Assembly: GCF_001429065.1 (NCBI RefSeq)
Contig: NZ_LMIB01000001.1
Coordinates: 939,933 to 1,003,932 of the forward strand
Length of the DNA stretch: 64,000 bases
Reading direction: 5' to 3'
DNA from: Sphingomonas sp. Root710
GTDB taxonomy: Bacteria > Pseudomonadota > Alphaproteobacteria > Sphingomonadales > Sphingomonadaceae
The notes beneath the pieces were generated by a model, which was not told the DNA's origin, searched no databases, and worked only from the letters and a program-made list of their open reading frames with translations. Positions 1-13,475 of the stretch are shown here, one piece after another; positions within the stretch are counted from its first letter, which is position 1, and each line of letters opens with the position of its first letter. The translations under genes and the position numbers were made by a program.

Positions 1-2
1 CG

Positions 3-1028
3 CTGCAGATTCAGGAAGCAGCAGCGCAAAAGATCGAAGTTTCGCGCGAAGAAGTGCAGCAGACCTTCGAGCGCGTCGCCGCCAATTTCAAGAAGACGCC
101 CAAGGAGTTCAGCAAATTCCTCCGCGACCAGGGCGCCTCGGACACCTCGATCAAACGCCAGATCGAGGGCGAGGCCGCATGGCGGCGCGTGCTGAGCCGT
201 CGGGTCGAACCCTTCGTCGCGGTCAGCGAGGAAGAGGTGAACGCGATCATTGCCCGCCTCAACGCCTCCAAGGGCGCCAATGAATATCATGTCGGCGAGA
301 TATTCCTGTCGGCGACGCCGGAAACGATGGGCGAGGCGCAGGCCAATGCCGAACGGATCATCGACCAGATCCGCAAGGGCGCGTCCTTCCCGGCCTATGC
401 CCGCCAATTCTCGGAAGCCTCGACCGCGGCGGTCGGTGGTGACCTCGGCTGGGTCCGTGCGGAACAGCTTCCCGAACAGCTTTCGGCGACGCTGACCCAG
501 CTCAATTCCGGCCAGATCAGCCAGCCCATCGCCGTACCCGGCGGCTATTCGATCATCGTCCTGATCGACAAGCGCCAAGTGCTCGGCACCGACCCGCGTG
601 ACGCGCAGCTGTCGCTGAAGCAGCTGACCATCGCCTTCCCGGCGGGCATGACACAGGCGCAGGCCACGCCGAAAGTGGAGGCCTTCGCGAAGGCGCTGCA
701 GACCATCCAGGGTTGCGGCACCGCCAACGACATCGCGGCCAAGGTGGGCGCCGACGTCGTCCAGAACGACGCGATGAAAATCCGCGACTTGCCCCCGCAG
801 TTGCAGGACGTGATGCTGAATCTTCAGGTCGGCCAGGCGACGCCGCCCTTCGGATCGCTGACCGATGGCGTTCGCGCGCTGGTGCTGTGCGGCCGCGACG
901 ATCCGCCGCCGACCGCCGGCCCGTCATTCGAACAGATCCAGTCACAGATCGAGCAAGAACGCGTGAATCGCCGCGCCCAGCGCTATCTGCGCGACCTTCG
1001 CCGCGACGCGGTGATCGAGTATCGATGA
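3..1028 (+). CDS. surA: SurA-type periplasmic peptidyl-prolyl isomerase/chaperone (5' end outside window)
   Basis: This is the C-terminal part of a SurA chaperone, which helps outer-membrane proteins fold in the periplasm. The reading frame is already open at base 3, so the signal peptide and the start of the N-terminal chaperone domain lie outside the window; the GTG at base 54 is internal. A parvulin rotamase domain is clear (NEYHVGEIFLSATPE through GGDLGWVRAEQLP to GGYSIIVLIDKR). A second, degenerate rotamase-like region follows (LSLKQLTIAFPAG), and the protein ends in a basic tail typical of SurA. It is followed after 4 bases by pdxA and then rsmA. This is the conserved lptD-surA-pdxA-rsmA order of proteobacteria, so lptD is expected just upstream. 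PpiD is the main alternative, but the neighbours argue for SurA. Confidence 0.9.
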   Translation: MQIQEAAAQKIEVSREEVQQTFERVAANFKKTPKEFSKFLRDQGASDTSIKRQIEGEAAWRRVLSRRVEPFVAVSEEEVNAIIARLNASKGANEYHVGEIFLSATPETMGEAQANAERIIDQIRKGASFPAYARQFSEASTAAVGGDLGWVRAEQLPEQLSATLTQLNSGQISQPIAVPGGYSIIVLIDKRQVLGTDPRDAQLSLKQLTIAFPAGMTQAQATPKVEAFAKALQTIQGCGTANDIAAKVGADVVQNDAMKIRDLPPQLQDVMLNLQVGQATPPFGSLTDGVRALVLCGRDDPPPTAGPSFEQIQSQIEQERVNRRAQRYLRDLRRDAVIEYR

Positions 1029-1032
1029 AGCG

Positions 1033-2028
1033 ATGGAGATAAGCCCGCTCGCCATAGCCTTGGGCGACCCCGCCGGAATTGGCCCGGAGATCGTTGCCAA
1101 GGCATGGGACGCGCGTGAGCAGCACGGGCTGTCTCCCTTCTTCGCTGTCGGCGATCAGCGCTCGATCGAGGCGGTCTGGCCTGGGCCGATCCAGCTGATC
1201 AACAGCCCCGACGAAGCGTCCGCATGCTTCGGGCAAGCGCTGCCGCTGATACAGATCGTCGACACCGGCGTGATCATTCCTGGCGAACCCGATCTGGCCG
1301 GCGCGCGTTGCGCGCTCGATTCGCTCGAACTGGCCGCCGGTCTCGCTCGATCGCCGATGGTCGGCGGTCTCGTGACCGCGCCGGTCGCCAAGGCGCAACT
1401 CTATGCGATCGGTTTCGCGCATCCCGGCCAGACAGAGTTCGTCGCCGAGCGCTGCGGGATCGCGGCGTCCAATGCCGTGATGATGCTCGCCGGCCCCAGC
1501 CTGCGGGCCGTTCCGATCACAACCCATATGCCGCTGCGCGATGTCTCCGACTATGTAACCATCGATCTGATTCTGGCAAAGGCGCGTGCGACCGAACGCG
1601 GCCTGGCGAAGAATTTCGGGATCGAGCGGCCGCGCCTCGCCATTGCCGGCTTCAACCCGCATGCCGGCGAACAAGGCGCGATCGGACGCGAGGAGATCGA
1701 GCTGATCATTCCCGCGGTCGAGATTCTGCAGGCCGAAGGGGTCGACATCGTCGGGCCGCTGGCCGCCGACACCATGTTCCATCCCCGCGCTCGCGCCCAA
1801 TATGATTGCGCGCTGTGCCTCTATCATGATCAGGCGCTGATTCCGCTGAAAACGCTGCATTTCGATGAAGGCGTCAACATGACCCTGGGCCTGCCGATCG
1901 TGCGCACCGCGCCCGACCACGGCACCGCCTTCGCCATTGCGGGGCGGAACGAGGCAAATCCCGGCGCGATGATCGCCGCCATCGCGCTCGCCGGCGAAGC
2001 CGCGCGGAACCGCCTCATCCACGCATGA
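1033..2028 (+). CDS. pdxA: 4-hydroxythreonine-4-phosphate dehydrogenase
   Basis: PdxA oxidises 4-phosphooxy-L-threonine with NAD(P) to give the precursor that PdxJ condenses into pyridoxine 5'-phosphate (vitamin B6 synthesis, cytoplasm). The 331 residues match the family length. The N-terminal GDPAGIGPEIVAKAW motif is present. Three metal-binding histidine regions are seen: ITTHMPLRDV, NPHAGEQGAIGREE and the C-terminal LYHDQALIPLKTL. The ATG lies 4 bases after the surA stop. The last four bases (ATGA) are shared with the rsmA start, which implies translational coupling in a surA-pdxA-rsmA operon. Identification is secure. Confidence 0.96.
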   Translation: MEISPLAIALGDPAGIGPEIVAKAWDAREQHGLSPFFAVGDQRSIEAVWPGPIQLINSPDEASACFGQALPLIQIVDTGVIIPGEPDLAGARCALDSLELAAGLARSPMVGGLVTAPVAKAQLYAIGFAHPGQTEFVAERCGIAASNAVMMLAGPSLRAVPITTHMPLRDVSDYVTIDLILAKARATERGLAKNFGIERPRLAIAGFNPHAGEQGAIGREEIELIIPAVEILQAEGVDIVGPLAADTMFHPRARAQYDCALCLYHDQALIPLKTLHFDEGVNMTLGLPIVRTAPDHGTAFAIAGRNEANPGAMIAAIALAGEAARNRLIHA

Positions 2029-2855
2029 GCGGAGCATTGCCGGACCTGCCGCCGCTGCGCGAGGTGATCGCGCGCCACGGCCTCAGCGCCAACAAGGCAC
2101 TTGGCCAGAACTTCCTGCTCGACGGCCAGCTGCTCGACCGGATTGCCCGTGTTCCCGGCGATCTGTCAGGACAAACCGTCTACGAAGTCGGACCGGGTCC
2201 CGGCGGGCTCACCCGTGCCCTGCTCGGCGCCGGTGCGAAGGTCGTCGCTGTCGAGCGCGACGACCGCTGCATGGCCGCGCTCGCGGAACTCAACCAGGCG
2301 TCGGGCGGTCGGCTGCGCGTCATAGCCGCCGATGCGATGAAGATCGACGAACGCGCCGAAGCGGGCGACGGCGCGCATATTGCCTCCAATCTACCCTATA
2401 ATGTCGGTACCGCGCTGTTCGTGCGCTGGATGACGCTCGATGCCTGGCCTCCCTGGTGGCGGTCGCTGACGTTGATGTTCCAGAGGGAAGTCGCCGAACG
2501 GATTGTCGCCAAGCCGGGCACCGCCGCTTATGGGCGGCTCGCGGTGCTGGCACAGTGGCGCGCCAGGCCTGTGATCGCGATGAACGTCCACCGCTCGGCC
2601 TTCGTGCCGCCGCCGAAGGTGATGTCGGCTATCGTCCATGTCGTGCCCGGCGAACAGCCAGAGGGTATTTCGATCGGCATTATCGAGGCCCTCACCGCCG
2701 CCGCCTTCGGCCAGCGGCGCAAGATGCTGCGGCAGAGCCTGAAGGGCGTGAAGGGCGCGGTCGAGACGCTGGCCATCGTCGGGATCGATCCCGAACGGCG
2801 CGCGGAAACGCTGTCCGTCGACGAGTTCGTCGCGCTGGGACGCGCGCTGACCTGA
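2025..2855 (+). CDS. rsmA: 16S rRNA dimethyladenosine transferase (KsgA)
   Basis: RsmA dimethylates two adjacent adenines (A1518/A1519 in E. coli numbering) in helix 45 of 16S rRNA, a late step in 30S maturation. The 276 residues show the family opening KALGQNFLLD, the SAM-binding loop EVGPGPGGLTRALL, the acidic post-I motif VERDDRC and the catalytic NLPYN motif. A C-terminal helical part ends with FGQRRKMLRQSLK, also typical. The start overlaps the pdxA stop (ATGA). The gene ends facing the leftward TPR gene about 40 bases away, and no obvious terminator hairpin lies between them. Confidence 0.96.
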   Translation: MSGALPDLPPLREVIARHGLSANKALGQNFLLDGQLLDRIARVPGDLSGQTVYEVGPGPGGLTRALLGAGAKVVAVERDDRCMAALAELNQASGGRLRVIAADAMKIDERAEAGDGAHIASNLPYNVGTALFVRWMTLDAWPPWWRSLTLMFQREVAERIVAKPGTAAYGRLAVLAQWRARPVIAMNVHRSAFVPPPKVMSAIVHVVPGEQPEGISIGIIEALTAAAFGQRRKMLRQSLKGVKGAVETLAIVGIDPERRAETLSVDEFVALGRALT

Positions 2856-2895
2856 TACCCTTCTGCGCCCGGCGCTGGGTGGATTTCAAGGAATC

Positions 2896-3426
2896 CTATT
2901 TCTGACCGGCGGTGCTCTTTTCCTCGCCCTTCAGCGGGACCTTGTCGCTGTTCTGCGCGGCGACGACGGCGGGCGGCGGGCCCTTGGCGATCGCGGCGGC
3001 CAGCTGGGTCGCCGGGGCGCACTCATTCTTGCACAGCGCCTTGACCCGCGCGAGGTTGGCGCGGGCCCGTTCGACGGCGCCCTTCTGGACCATCGCCTCG
3101 CCTTGCGCCGACAATGCGGTGACGTCGTTCGGCTCGAGCGACAGCGCCTCGAAATACATACGGATCGCCTTGCCGGGCAGCTGCTGCGCCTGGGCGACGC
3201 GGCCCAGCGCGACGAACGCGCCGCGGTTGCGCGGATCGATCGCCAGCGCGGTTTCCAGCGCGTCATTGGCCTCGGCCAGATTGCCGGCCTTCAGCGCGGC
3301 CTGCCCCTGCGCCAGCAGCGCGAGGGATTTGGGGTTGATCTGATCGTCGGCCTTCTGGCCGTTAACCCCGCTCGACACCGCCAACAGGGTCAGCGACAAA
3401 GCAATCGCAACAGGCGAAAAACGCAT
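2896..3426 (-). CDS. Periplasmic/secreted tetratricopeptide-repeat protein
   Basis: This is a small TPR protein with an N-terminal signal sequence ([20 protein letters not shown]), so it is probably exported to the periplasm. At least three TPR helices are readable, for example [39 protein letters not shown] and [16 protein letters not shown]. Two cysteines (ALCKNECAP) follow and could form a disulphide. The start at 3426 was chosen because GGAG sits 6 bases upstream. A longer start at 3465 would overlap rsmB, and the ATG at 3432 has the SD directly abutting it. It is the last gene of the leftward guaB-rsmB run. TPR proteins usually act as scaffolds; the partner is unknown. Confidence 0.8.
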   Translation of the reverse strand: MRFSPVAIALSLTLLAVSSGVNGQKADDQINPKSLALLAQGQAALKAGNLAEANDALETALAIDPRNRGAFVALGRVAQAQQLPGKAIRMYFEALSLEPNDVTALSAQGEAMVQKGAVERARANLARVKALCKNECAPATQLAAAIAKGPPPAVVAAQNSDKVPLKGEEKSTAGQK

Positions 3427-3461
3427 CAACATCTCCACAACAGAAGCATGGCGCCCTTCTA

Positions 3462-4631
3462 TCATGCGCGGTGGAACCTGGCGACGAAAAAGCCGTCGGT
3501 GCCGTCATGGGCGGGGCTCAGCAGCTTGCCGGGGCCAAGATAGCGCCCGGCAGTAAAGATATCCCTGTCGGGCGTGAAACCAATGCTGCGCGCCAGGAAA
3601 GCGGCCGCCTGGCCCGCGCCTTCTTCCTCCAGCAGCGAGCAGACGGCATAGACGAGCGCGCCGCCGGGCTTGACCAGATTACCGGCGATATCGAGCAGCC
3701 GCGCCTGTGTTTCGACCAGTTTGGCGAGACGATCGGGCGTTAGCCGCCACCGTGCCTCTGGATTGCGCCGCCATGTGCCGGTGCCCGAACAGGGTGCATC
3801 AACCAGCACGACATCGCAGGATTGCGCGAGGTCGCCGAGCACCGCCGCCTCGCGGCCCGGGTCGAGCAGCAGCGTCTCGATGAAACCCGCATCGACCCGC
3901 TGGGCGCGCGGGGCCAGACGCGACAGCCGCGCGCGGTTGGTGTCGGTAGCGATCAGGCGCCCCTCGCCCGCCATCGCATCGGCCAGCGCCAGCGTCTTGC
4001 CTCCCGCCCCCGCGCACAGATCGAGTACGGTCATGCCGGGGCGTGCGCGGGCCGCCAGTGCGATCAGCTGACTGCCTTCATCCTGTATCTCGATCAGCCC
4101 GTCGAGCCATGGCTGGGTCGCCTCGACCGCGCTGCCCTCGGGCAGGCGCAGGCCATGAGGCACATGCGGCGTCGGGACCGCATCGGGCAACATCGCGGCG
4201 ACGGTATCGCGGTCGGCCTTGCGGCTGTTGACGCGAATGTCGAGCGGCGCCCGTTCGAGCAGGGCGGCATGTTCGGCACGGTCGATCTGCTTGGCGAGCC
4301 AGCGCGGCAACACACCGGATTTGGTCGCGGCCTCCTCGTTGGTGATCGGCGCGGGCGTGTGCGGCGATCCGTCAAATGCCGCCGCGAGTTCCTTATCCTC
4401 ACGCGCCAGACCGACCAGCGCCGCCCGGCCATGTGCGGGCGGATCGCCGGCGCGACGGATCGCGCGATAAACCAGATCGCGGATCGCGCGGCGATCCTTC
4501 GATCCGGCATAGCGCCGCGTTTTGAAATAGCGGGCGATCAGCGTGTCGGCCGCGGCGCCGCCATCCCGCGCGGCAACGATGATCTCGTCGAGCAGCTCTA
4601 TCGCGGCCTGCGCGCGCCCTCCGGGCGTCAT
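3462..4631 (-). CDS. rsmB: RsmB/NOP-family 16S rRNA (cytosine-C5) methyltransferase
   Basis: RsmB methylates C967 of 16S rRNA (E. coli numbering) using SAM. The 389-residue protein has an N-terminal helical NusB-like region (residues 1-90), then a Rossmann methyltransferase core. Visible motifs are motif [10 protein letters not shown] (204-212), the motif IV cysteine in VDAPCSGTG (C281) and the motif VI cysteine in [10 protein letters not shown] (C331). The two-cysteine pattern identifies an m5C methyltransferase of the Sun/RsmB group. Its ATG lies 6 bases after the guaB stop, and the TPR gene follows after about 35 bases, so the three are probably co-transcribed. Another NOP-family substrate cannot be excluded from sequence alone. 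Confidence 0.92.
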   Translation of the reverse strand: MTPGGRAQAAIELLDEIIVAARDGGAAADTLIARYFKTRRYAGSKDRRAIRDLVYRAIRRAGDPPAHGRAALVGLAREDKELAAAFDGSPHTPAPITNEEAATKSGVLPRWLAKQIDRAEHAALLERAPLDIRVNSRKADRDTVAAMLPDAVPTPHVPHGLRLPEGSAVEATQPWLDGLIEIQDEGSQLIALAARARPGMTVLDLCAGAGGKTLALADAMAGEGRLIATDTNRARLSRLAPRAQRVDAGFIETLLLDPGREAAVLGDLAQSCDVVLVDAPCSGTGTWRRNPEARWRLTPDRLAKLVETQARLLDIAGNLVKPGGALVYAVCSLLEEEGAGQAAAFLARSIGFTPDRDIFTAGRYLGPGKLLSPAHDGTDGFFVARFHRA

Positions 4632-4637
4632 TACGCC

Positions 4638-7357
<2,720 letters not shown>

Positions 7358-7421
7358 GACACCCGCTCAGAGAAGTTCACGACCGGGCATAGGCTTTTGG
7401 TCTTAATTTTCAGTAGAGCGA

Positions 7422-7868
7422 TCATGGTAAAGATTTGATGTCCGGCGCGACCCGATCGCGCCGCGCGTCGACCGAGAACAGCAGGTCCCGGCTGTAGAAG
7501 CGCAGCGGCCAATCACGCTGTCCTTCGTCGGTTTCCAGCAGACCGTTGACCCGCTCCACCAATGCTCGCGATTCACAGCGCGCGAGCCAGTTGCGGACGC
7601 CCGCGATGAAGCAATGGGTTATCGTGTCGTGGTAACCGCCATGATCATCATTAACCCCGCCAACCGCTTCGTTATAGCCGCTGATGATGGCGCGCATATC
7701 ACGATCCGGATCGATATCCGGACGTTCGGTAACTATCCACAGGCAGGCGGCGAGGTGCGCCTCGTGCGTCCAATCTTCCTTCGGCAGGCTGCGGTCGAGC
7801 AGGCCGCGTCCGATGTGGCGTATGGCATCGTCGTCCGCGAACAGCCGCGGTCCTTCTTCATTGGTCAT
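7422..7868 (-). CDS. Conserved hypothetical protein with THEAH and YHDTIT motifs
   Basis: This is a 148-residue protein of unknown function. Two motifs stand out: EDWTHEAHLAACLWIV and GGYHDTITHCFIAGV. Both are His-containing, helical, and of a kind I associate with an uncharacterised family found in many bacteria. The spaced histidines could bind a metal, but that is inference. The start at 7868 is preferred over the ATG at 7874 because a GGGGGA sequence lies 6 bases upstream. That SD sequence sits beside the pckA terminator, so expression is probably either read-through from pckA or from a very short promoter region. There is no signal peptide or membrane span. Confidence 0.75.
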   Translation of the reverse strand: MTNEEGPRLFADDDAIRHIGRGLLDRSLPKEDWTHEAHLAACLWIVTERPDIDPDRDMRAIISGYNEAVGGVNDDHGGYHDTITHCFIAGVRNWLARCESRALVERVNGLLETDEGQRDWPLRFYSRDLLFSVDARRDRVAPDIKSLP

Positions 7869-7879
7869 CTTCATTCCCC

Positions 7880-7920
7880 CAAAATAGAAGAAGGGCGCCC
7901 CTGCCGAAGCCGGGGCGCCC
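7880..7920 (-). terminator. Rho-independent terminator of pckA
   Basis: The perfect 9-bp stem GGGCGCCCC (7893-7901) / GGGGCGCCC (7912-7920) has a 10-base loop. On the minus strand it is followed by TTCTTCTATTTT. It begins 33 bases after the pckA stop and directly precedes the SD of the next leftward gene. Confidence 0.82.
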
Positions 7921-7953
7921 TCCTGAAAGCCGTGAGGCCTTTCGAGAGTTACA

Positions 7954-9552
<1,599 letters not shown>

Positions 9553-9587
9553 GTTATTCTCCTATTCGGGTGAGCCCCCCGGTTTCG

Positions 9588-9599
9588 GGAGTGCACTCC
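9588..9599. promoter_or_regulatory. Perfect 12-bp palindrome in the pckA 5' leader
   Basis: GGAGTGCACTCC is a perfect dyad 36 bases upstream of the pckA GTG, inside the 250-bp divergent pckA/chvI region. It could be an operator or a small RNA hairpin. No regulator can be assigned from the sequence. Confidence 0.3.
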
Positions 9600-9803
9600 T
9601 AATGTTAGCCCGAGCGGAGCCCCCGACCGCGCGGGAGCTTCCTTCGTGCCTTTATCTTTCCCATCGCGCATAGTTTCAAAGGCGGGGATCGTAAAGGGGT
9701 GCGGAGCAAGGTTGAACGGGCCCGGGGGCTGCGCTAGGCAGGACGCACAATTTTCGGGCCATGGCGTGACGGCCATAATCTAAGCAGGAGGCCTTCCGGT
9801 CCC

Positions 9804-10511
9804 ATGACGCCCACGATCGCGCTGGTCGATGACGATCGCAACATTCTGACTTCCGTATCGATCGCGCTCCAGTCCGAAGGTTTCACCGTACGGGTCTATT
9901 CCGACGGGGAAGCCGCACTGAAAGCGCTGCTGGACAATCCCCCGGACCTTGCGGTGCTCGACATCAAGATGCCGCGCATGGACGGGATGGAGCTGCTGCG
10001 CCGGCTGCGCGAGAAAAGCAGCGTTCCCACCATCTTCCTGACATCTAAGGATGATGAGCTTGACGAGGCGCTCGGCCTGGCGATGGGCGCGGACGACTAT
10101 ATCACCAAGCCGTTTTCGCAGCGTCTGCTGATCGCCCGTATTCGCGCGATCCTGCGGCGCACCGAGGCGCGCGCGCAGAATGACGACCAGCCCGACGCGC
10201 CACCCGCCGAAAAGATCGTGCGCGGGCGTCTGGCGATGGACCCCGCCCGCCACCGCGTACAGTGGAACGGGCAGGACGTGACGCTGACCGTCACCGAATT
10301 CCTGATACTCGAAGCGCTCGCGCAGCGCCCGGGCTTCGTCAAATCGCGCGATCAGCTGATGGACACCGCCTATCAGGACGATGTCTATGTCGACGACCGC
10401 ACGATCGACAGCCACATCAAGCGGCTTCGCCGCAAGTTCCGCCAGGTCGATTCCGACTTCAAGGCGATCGAGACGCTGTACGGTGTGGGATACCGCTTTG
10501 CCGAGGAATGA
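9804..10511 (+). CDS. chvI: ChvI-type response regulator (OmpR/PhoB family)
   Basis: This is a DNA-binding response regulator of the ChvG-ChvI system. In alphaproteobacteria that system senses acid and envelope stress and controls envelope and central carbon genes. The receiver domain covers residues 1-120, with the acidic pocket VDDD, phosphoacceptor D53 in [11 protein letters not shown], and TKPF. A winged-helix domain follows ([11 protein letters not shown] ... [16 protein letters not shown] ... YGVGYRF). An AGGAGG sequence precedes the ATG. The gene is co-oriented and overlapped with its kinase gene. The downstream hprK-rapZ-EIIA-ptsH order is the classic alphaproteobacterial arrangement and supports the ChvI assignment. 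Confidence 0.93.
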   Translation: MTPTIALVDDDRNILTSVSIALQSEGFTVRVYSDGEAALKALLDNPPDLAVLDIKMPRMDGMELLRRLREKSSVPTIFLTSKDDELDEALGLAMGADDYITKPFSQRLLIARIRAILRRTEARAQNDDQPDAPPAEKIVRGRLAMDPARHRVQWNGQDVTLTVTEFLILEALAQRPGFVKSRDQLMDTAYQDDVYVDDRTIDSHIKRLRRKFRQVDSDFKAIETLYGVGYRFAEE

Positions 10512-12087
10512 CAGCGCCCTCGGCACGCCCGAGGCGGCCGCGCGCACATCGCTCACCACCCGGATCCTCGCGGTCAACATCTTCGCGCTGGCCATGCTGG
10601 CGGGAGGCTTCTTCTATCTCGACAGCTATCGCTCGCAGCTAATCGACGCCCGTCTCGACGAGACAGCGACCCAGACGCGGCTGATCGCCGAGGCTTATTC
10701 GGTGACGCCTCCGGCGGGCCGGCCTGCGCTGTTGGCGAAGTTCGGCCTGCTCACCGACACGAGGCTGCGCGTCTATCACTACTCCGATCCCGCCGCGCCG
10801 CCCGCGGAGATCAAACGGGCCTTCGACAGCTGGTCGCTATCGGGTGCGACCTATCAGCTGCGCGACCCCAGCCAGGAAGAATGGCAGAAGCGCGTCGCCC
10901 GCTTTCTCGACCGGTCGATCGATGTCATCGTCGCCGCCGATCGCCCGACCGACTATCACGAGCCCGACGTCGACACCCTCGCCGCCTGGCCGCAGGCGCT
11001 CACGGCGCTGCACGATCGCAACATGGTGACCGCTGTCCAACGCGCGCCTGACCGGACGCCAATGATCATCGCCGCAATCGACGTGCGCGGGACAAACGGC
11101 GGCGGCAACGTCCTGCTGTCGACCGAGAACCAGCGCGACATCACCCGTATCGTTCGCGCCGAACGGCTACGGCTCGGCGTCGTGCTGCTCATCGTCGTGC
11201 TCGTCTCGGTCAGCCTCTCGCTGTTCCTCGCGCGTACCATCGTCCGTCCGTTGCGCCGCCTGGCCCTGGCCGCCCATCGCGTCCGTCTCGGCCGGGCACG
11301 CGAGGTGCAGGTGCCCCGCCTCCCCGAACGCCGTGACGAGATCGGCACGCTGGCGCGCGCGCTGTCCGACATGAGCTTCGCGATCCGCCAGCGGATCGAC
11401 GCGACCGAAGCCTTCGCTGCCGACGTTACCCACGAACTCAAGAACCCCCTCGCCTCGCTGCGCTCGGCCGTCGACAGCCTGGGACTGGTCACCGATCCAG
11501 CGCTCCAGAAGCAACTGATCGACGTCATTCGCGACGATGTCGGCCGGCTCGACCGGCTGATAACCGACATTGCCGAAGCGTCGCGCGTCGACGCCGAACT
11601 GGCGCGCGCGCGCTTCGAGTCTATAGACCTCGGCATCATGATCGAAGGCCTGCTGGCGACGCGCGAAGACCGCGGCCGCAATGGCCAGGTGCGCGTTGCC
11701 TTCGCCCGGCCGCATCGCGGCACGGCGGTCGTGTTCGGCGACGGTTCGCGTCTGACCCGCGTCATCGAGAATCTCGTGGAAAATGCGGTCTCCTTCTCGC
11801 CGCCGGGCGGCCTCGTTCAGGTTGCGGCCACCCGCGATGGCGATGATGTGGTGATCCGGGTGGAGGATGAAGGCCCCGGCGTTCCGCCCGAGGCGCGCGA
11901 GGCGATCTTCAATCGCTTTCACAGCGACCGCCCGGAGAGCGAGGAGTTCGGCCGTCACAGCGGCCTCGGTCTCGCCATCGCAAAGGCTATCGTCGAGGGA
12001 CATCATGGCACGATCATCGCAACTGACCGGGACAATGCTCCCTCAGGCGCGAAATTCGTGATCCGCCTCCCCGCCTGGAGCCGATGA
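10498..12087 (+). CDS. chvG: ChvG-type sensor histidine kinase
   Basis: This membrane histidine kinase partners ChvI. TM1 is near the N-terminus ([19 protein letters not shown]). A periplasmic sensor of about 190 residues follows, then TM2 ([19 protein letters not shown]), a HAMP domain, a HisKA domain with the phospho-accepting His in [16 protein letters not shown] (about residue 312), and an ATPase domain with [23 protein letters not shown] and [10 protein letters not shown]. No ATG start is available. TTG at 10498, with GTGGGA 7 bases upstream, was chosen and overlaps the end of chvI by 14 bases; GTG at 10483 is the alternative. The stop overlaps the hprK start (ATGA). Confidence 0.9.
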   Translation: MPRNDSALGTPEAAARTSLTTRILAVNIFALAMLAGGFFYLDSYRSQLIDARLDETATQTRLIAEAYSVTPPAGRPALLAKFGLLTDTRLRVYHYSDPAAPPAEIKRAFDSWSLSGATYQLRDPSQEEWQKRVARFLDRSIDVIVAADRPTDYHEPDVDTLAAWPQALTALHDRNMVTAVQRAPDRTPMIIAAIDVRGTNGGGNVLLSTENQRDITRIVRAERLRLGVVLLIVVLVSVSLSLFLARTIVRPLRRLALAAHRVRLGRAREVQVPRLPERRDEIGTLARALSDMSFAIRQRIDATEAFAADVTHELKNPLASLRSAVDSLGLVTDPALQKQLIDVIRDDVGRLDRLITDIAEASRVDAELARARFESIDLGIMIEGLLATREDRGRNGQVRVAFARPHRGTAVVFGDGSRLTRVIENLVENAVSFSPPGGLVQVAATRDGDDVVIRVEDEGPGVPPEAREAIFNRFHSDRPESEEFGRHSGLGLAIAKAIVEGHHGTIIATDRDNAPSGAKFVIRLPAWSR

Positions 12088-12533
12088 TGGCCGCCGTCCC
12101 GCTGGCCAGCCCGCTCCATGCCACCAGCGTGATGATCAGCGGACGGGTGCTGCTTCTCACCGGCGGGTCGGGGTGCGGCAAATCCGATCTCGCGCTCCGG
12201 CTGATCGATCGCGGGGCGCTGCTCGTCTCCGACGATTACACCGATCTCTCGACGCGCGACGGCGTTCTTTACGCAAGCCCGCCCGCGCGGATTGCGGGTC
12301 AGATGGAGGTTCGCGGGATCGGGATCGTCGACATGGCCTTTGCCGGCGAAGGGCCGGTGGCGCTGATCCTCGATCTGGACCGCGCGCCCGATCGCATGCC
12401 CGACACCCCCTTGCCCATGACGCCGCTGTGCGGCGTGGACATCCCCGTGATCGCGTTCGCCGCGCTCGAAGCCTCATCGGCGATCAAGGCGGAGCAGGCG
12501 CTGCTTCGTCATGGCCTTGGAGGGACGACATGA
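12084..12533 (+). CDS. hprK: Short-form HPr kinase/phosphorylase
   Basis: HprK phosphorylates HPr on its regulatory serine with ATP and can reverse the reaction, so it tunes the PTS relay. This 149-residue form has only the catalytic domain, as is usual in alphaproteobacteria; the N-terminal domain of the Firmicute enzyme is absent. Visible features are HATSV near the N-terminus, the Walker A loop GGSGCGKS (27-34), LVSDDYTDL, and the family motif EVRGIGIVDM. ATGA overlaps couple it to both chvG upstream and rapZ downstream. Its substrate ptsH lies two genes further on. Confidence 0.93.
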   Translation: MMAAVPLASPLHATSVMISGRVLLLTGGSGCGKSDLALRLIDRGALLVSDDYTDLSTRDGVLYASPPARIAGQMEVRGIGIVDMAFAGEGPVALILDLDRAPDRMPDTPLPMTPLCGVDIPVIAFAALEASSAIKAEQALLRHGLGGTT

Positions 12534-13456
12534 CCAGCAAGCCGGGCCCGCGGCGCATCCTGTTCGTCACCGGCCTGTCGGGCTCGGGCAAGAAGACGGC
12601 GCTCAAGGCGCTGGAGGACATGGGCTGGGAGACCGTCGACAACCTGCCGGTGTCGCTGCTCGACCGCCTCCTCGCCGCCAGCCCGCCCGAGGGCAGCCGG
12701 GACGACGAGCGGCCTCTGGCGCTCGGCATCGACAGCCGCACCCGGGGTTTCGACAGCCGCGAGCTCGTCCGCCGCGCGCAGTCGCTGCGCGACGGTGGGC
12801 GCGACACGTCGATCCTGTTCCTCGATGCGTCGGGTGCGGAGCTTACCCGGCGCTATTCGGAAACCCGCAGCCGGCACCCGATGGCGCAGGACCGCCAGAT
12901 CGAGGATGGCATCACCCTGGAGCGCGAACTGCTCGCGCCGTTACGCGCGGCCGCCGACGACCTGATCGACACGACGGGACGCGCCACCAACGATCTGCAG
13001 GCCCTGTTGCGTGAGCGGTTCGGCGAATCGGCGAACACCGGTATCACCCTGACGGTGATGTCCTTCGCCTTCTCGCGCGGCGTCCCGCGTGAAGCCGACC
13101 TGATGTTCGACATGCGCTTCCTGCGCAATCCGCATTGGGATCCGGCGCTGCGTTCCCTGACCGGGCTGGATCCGGCCGTCGCCGCCTATATCGCCGCCGA
13201 TCCGGCCTATGCCGAGGCTTCGGCGCGGATAAGCGGGCTGATCACGCTGCTGCTGCCGCGCTATGACGCCGAGGGCAAAAACTATATTACGGTCGCGGTG
13301 GGCTGCACCGGCGGCAAGCATCGATCGGTGCATTTCGCCGAAAGCCTAGCAAGCCAGTTGCGCGAGGCGGGATTTTCGCCCACGGTCCGGCACCGCGATT
13401 TGACTCAGGCGAAGTCGAACGCTCGGGAGAGCACCGTGCCAGGCGTAGGATCATGA
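12530..13456 (+). CDS. rapZ: RNase adapter protein RapZ (YvcJ family)
   Basis: This 308-residue nucleotide-binding protein belongs to the RapZ/YvcJ family. In enterobacteria RapZ guides RNase E to the GlmZ sRNA to control amino-sugar synthesis; the role in alphaproteobacteria is less settled. The N-terminal P-loop region reads FVTGLSGSGKKTALKALEDM. The residue after the Walker lysine is Lys instead of the usual Ser/Thr. The C-terminal domain is canonical: SFAFSRGVPREADLMFDMRF, LTGLDP and the signature VGCTGGKHRSV. The start shares ATGA with the hprK stop. Location between hprK and the PTS genes is the standard alphaproteobacterial arrangement. Confidence 0.92.
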   Translation: MTSKPGPRRILFVTGLSGSGKKTALKALEDMGWETVDNLPVSLLDRLLAASPPEGSRDDERPLALGIDSRTRGFDSRELVRRAQSLRDGGRDTSILFLDASGAELTRRYSETRSRHPMAQDRQIEDGITLERELLAPLRAAADDLIDTTGRATNDLQALLRERFGESANTGITLTVMSFAFSRGVPREADLMFDMRFLRNPHWDPALRSLTGLDPAVAAYIAADPAYAEASARISGLITLLLPRYDAEGKNYITVAVGCTGGKHRSVHFAESLASQLREAGFSPTVRHRDLTQAKSNARESTVPGVGS

Positions 13457-13475
13457 CCGTTGGATTGTTAGTCGA

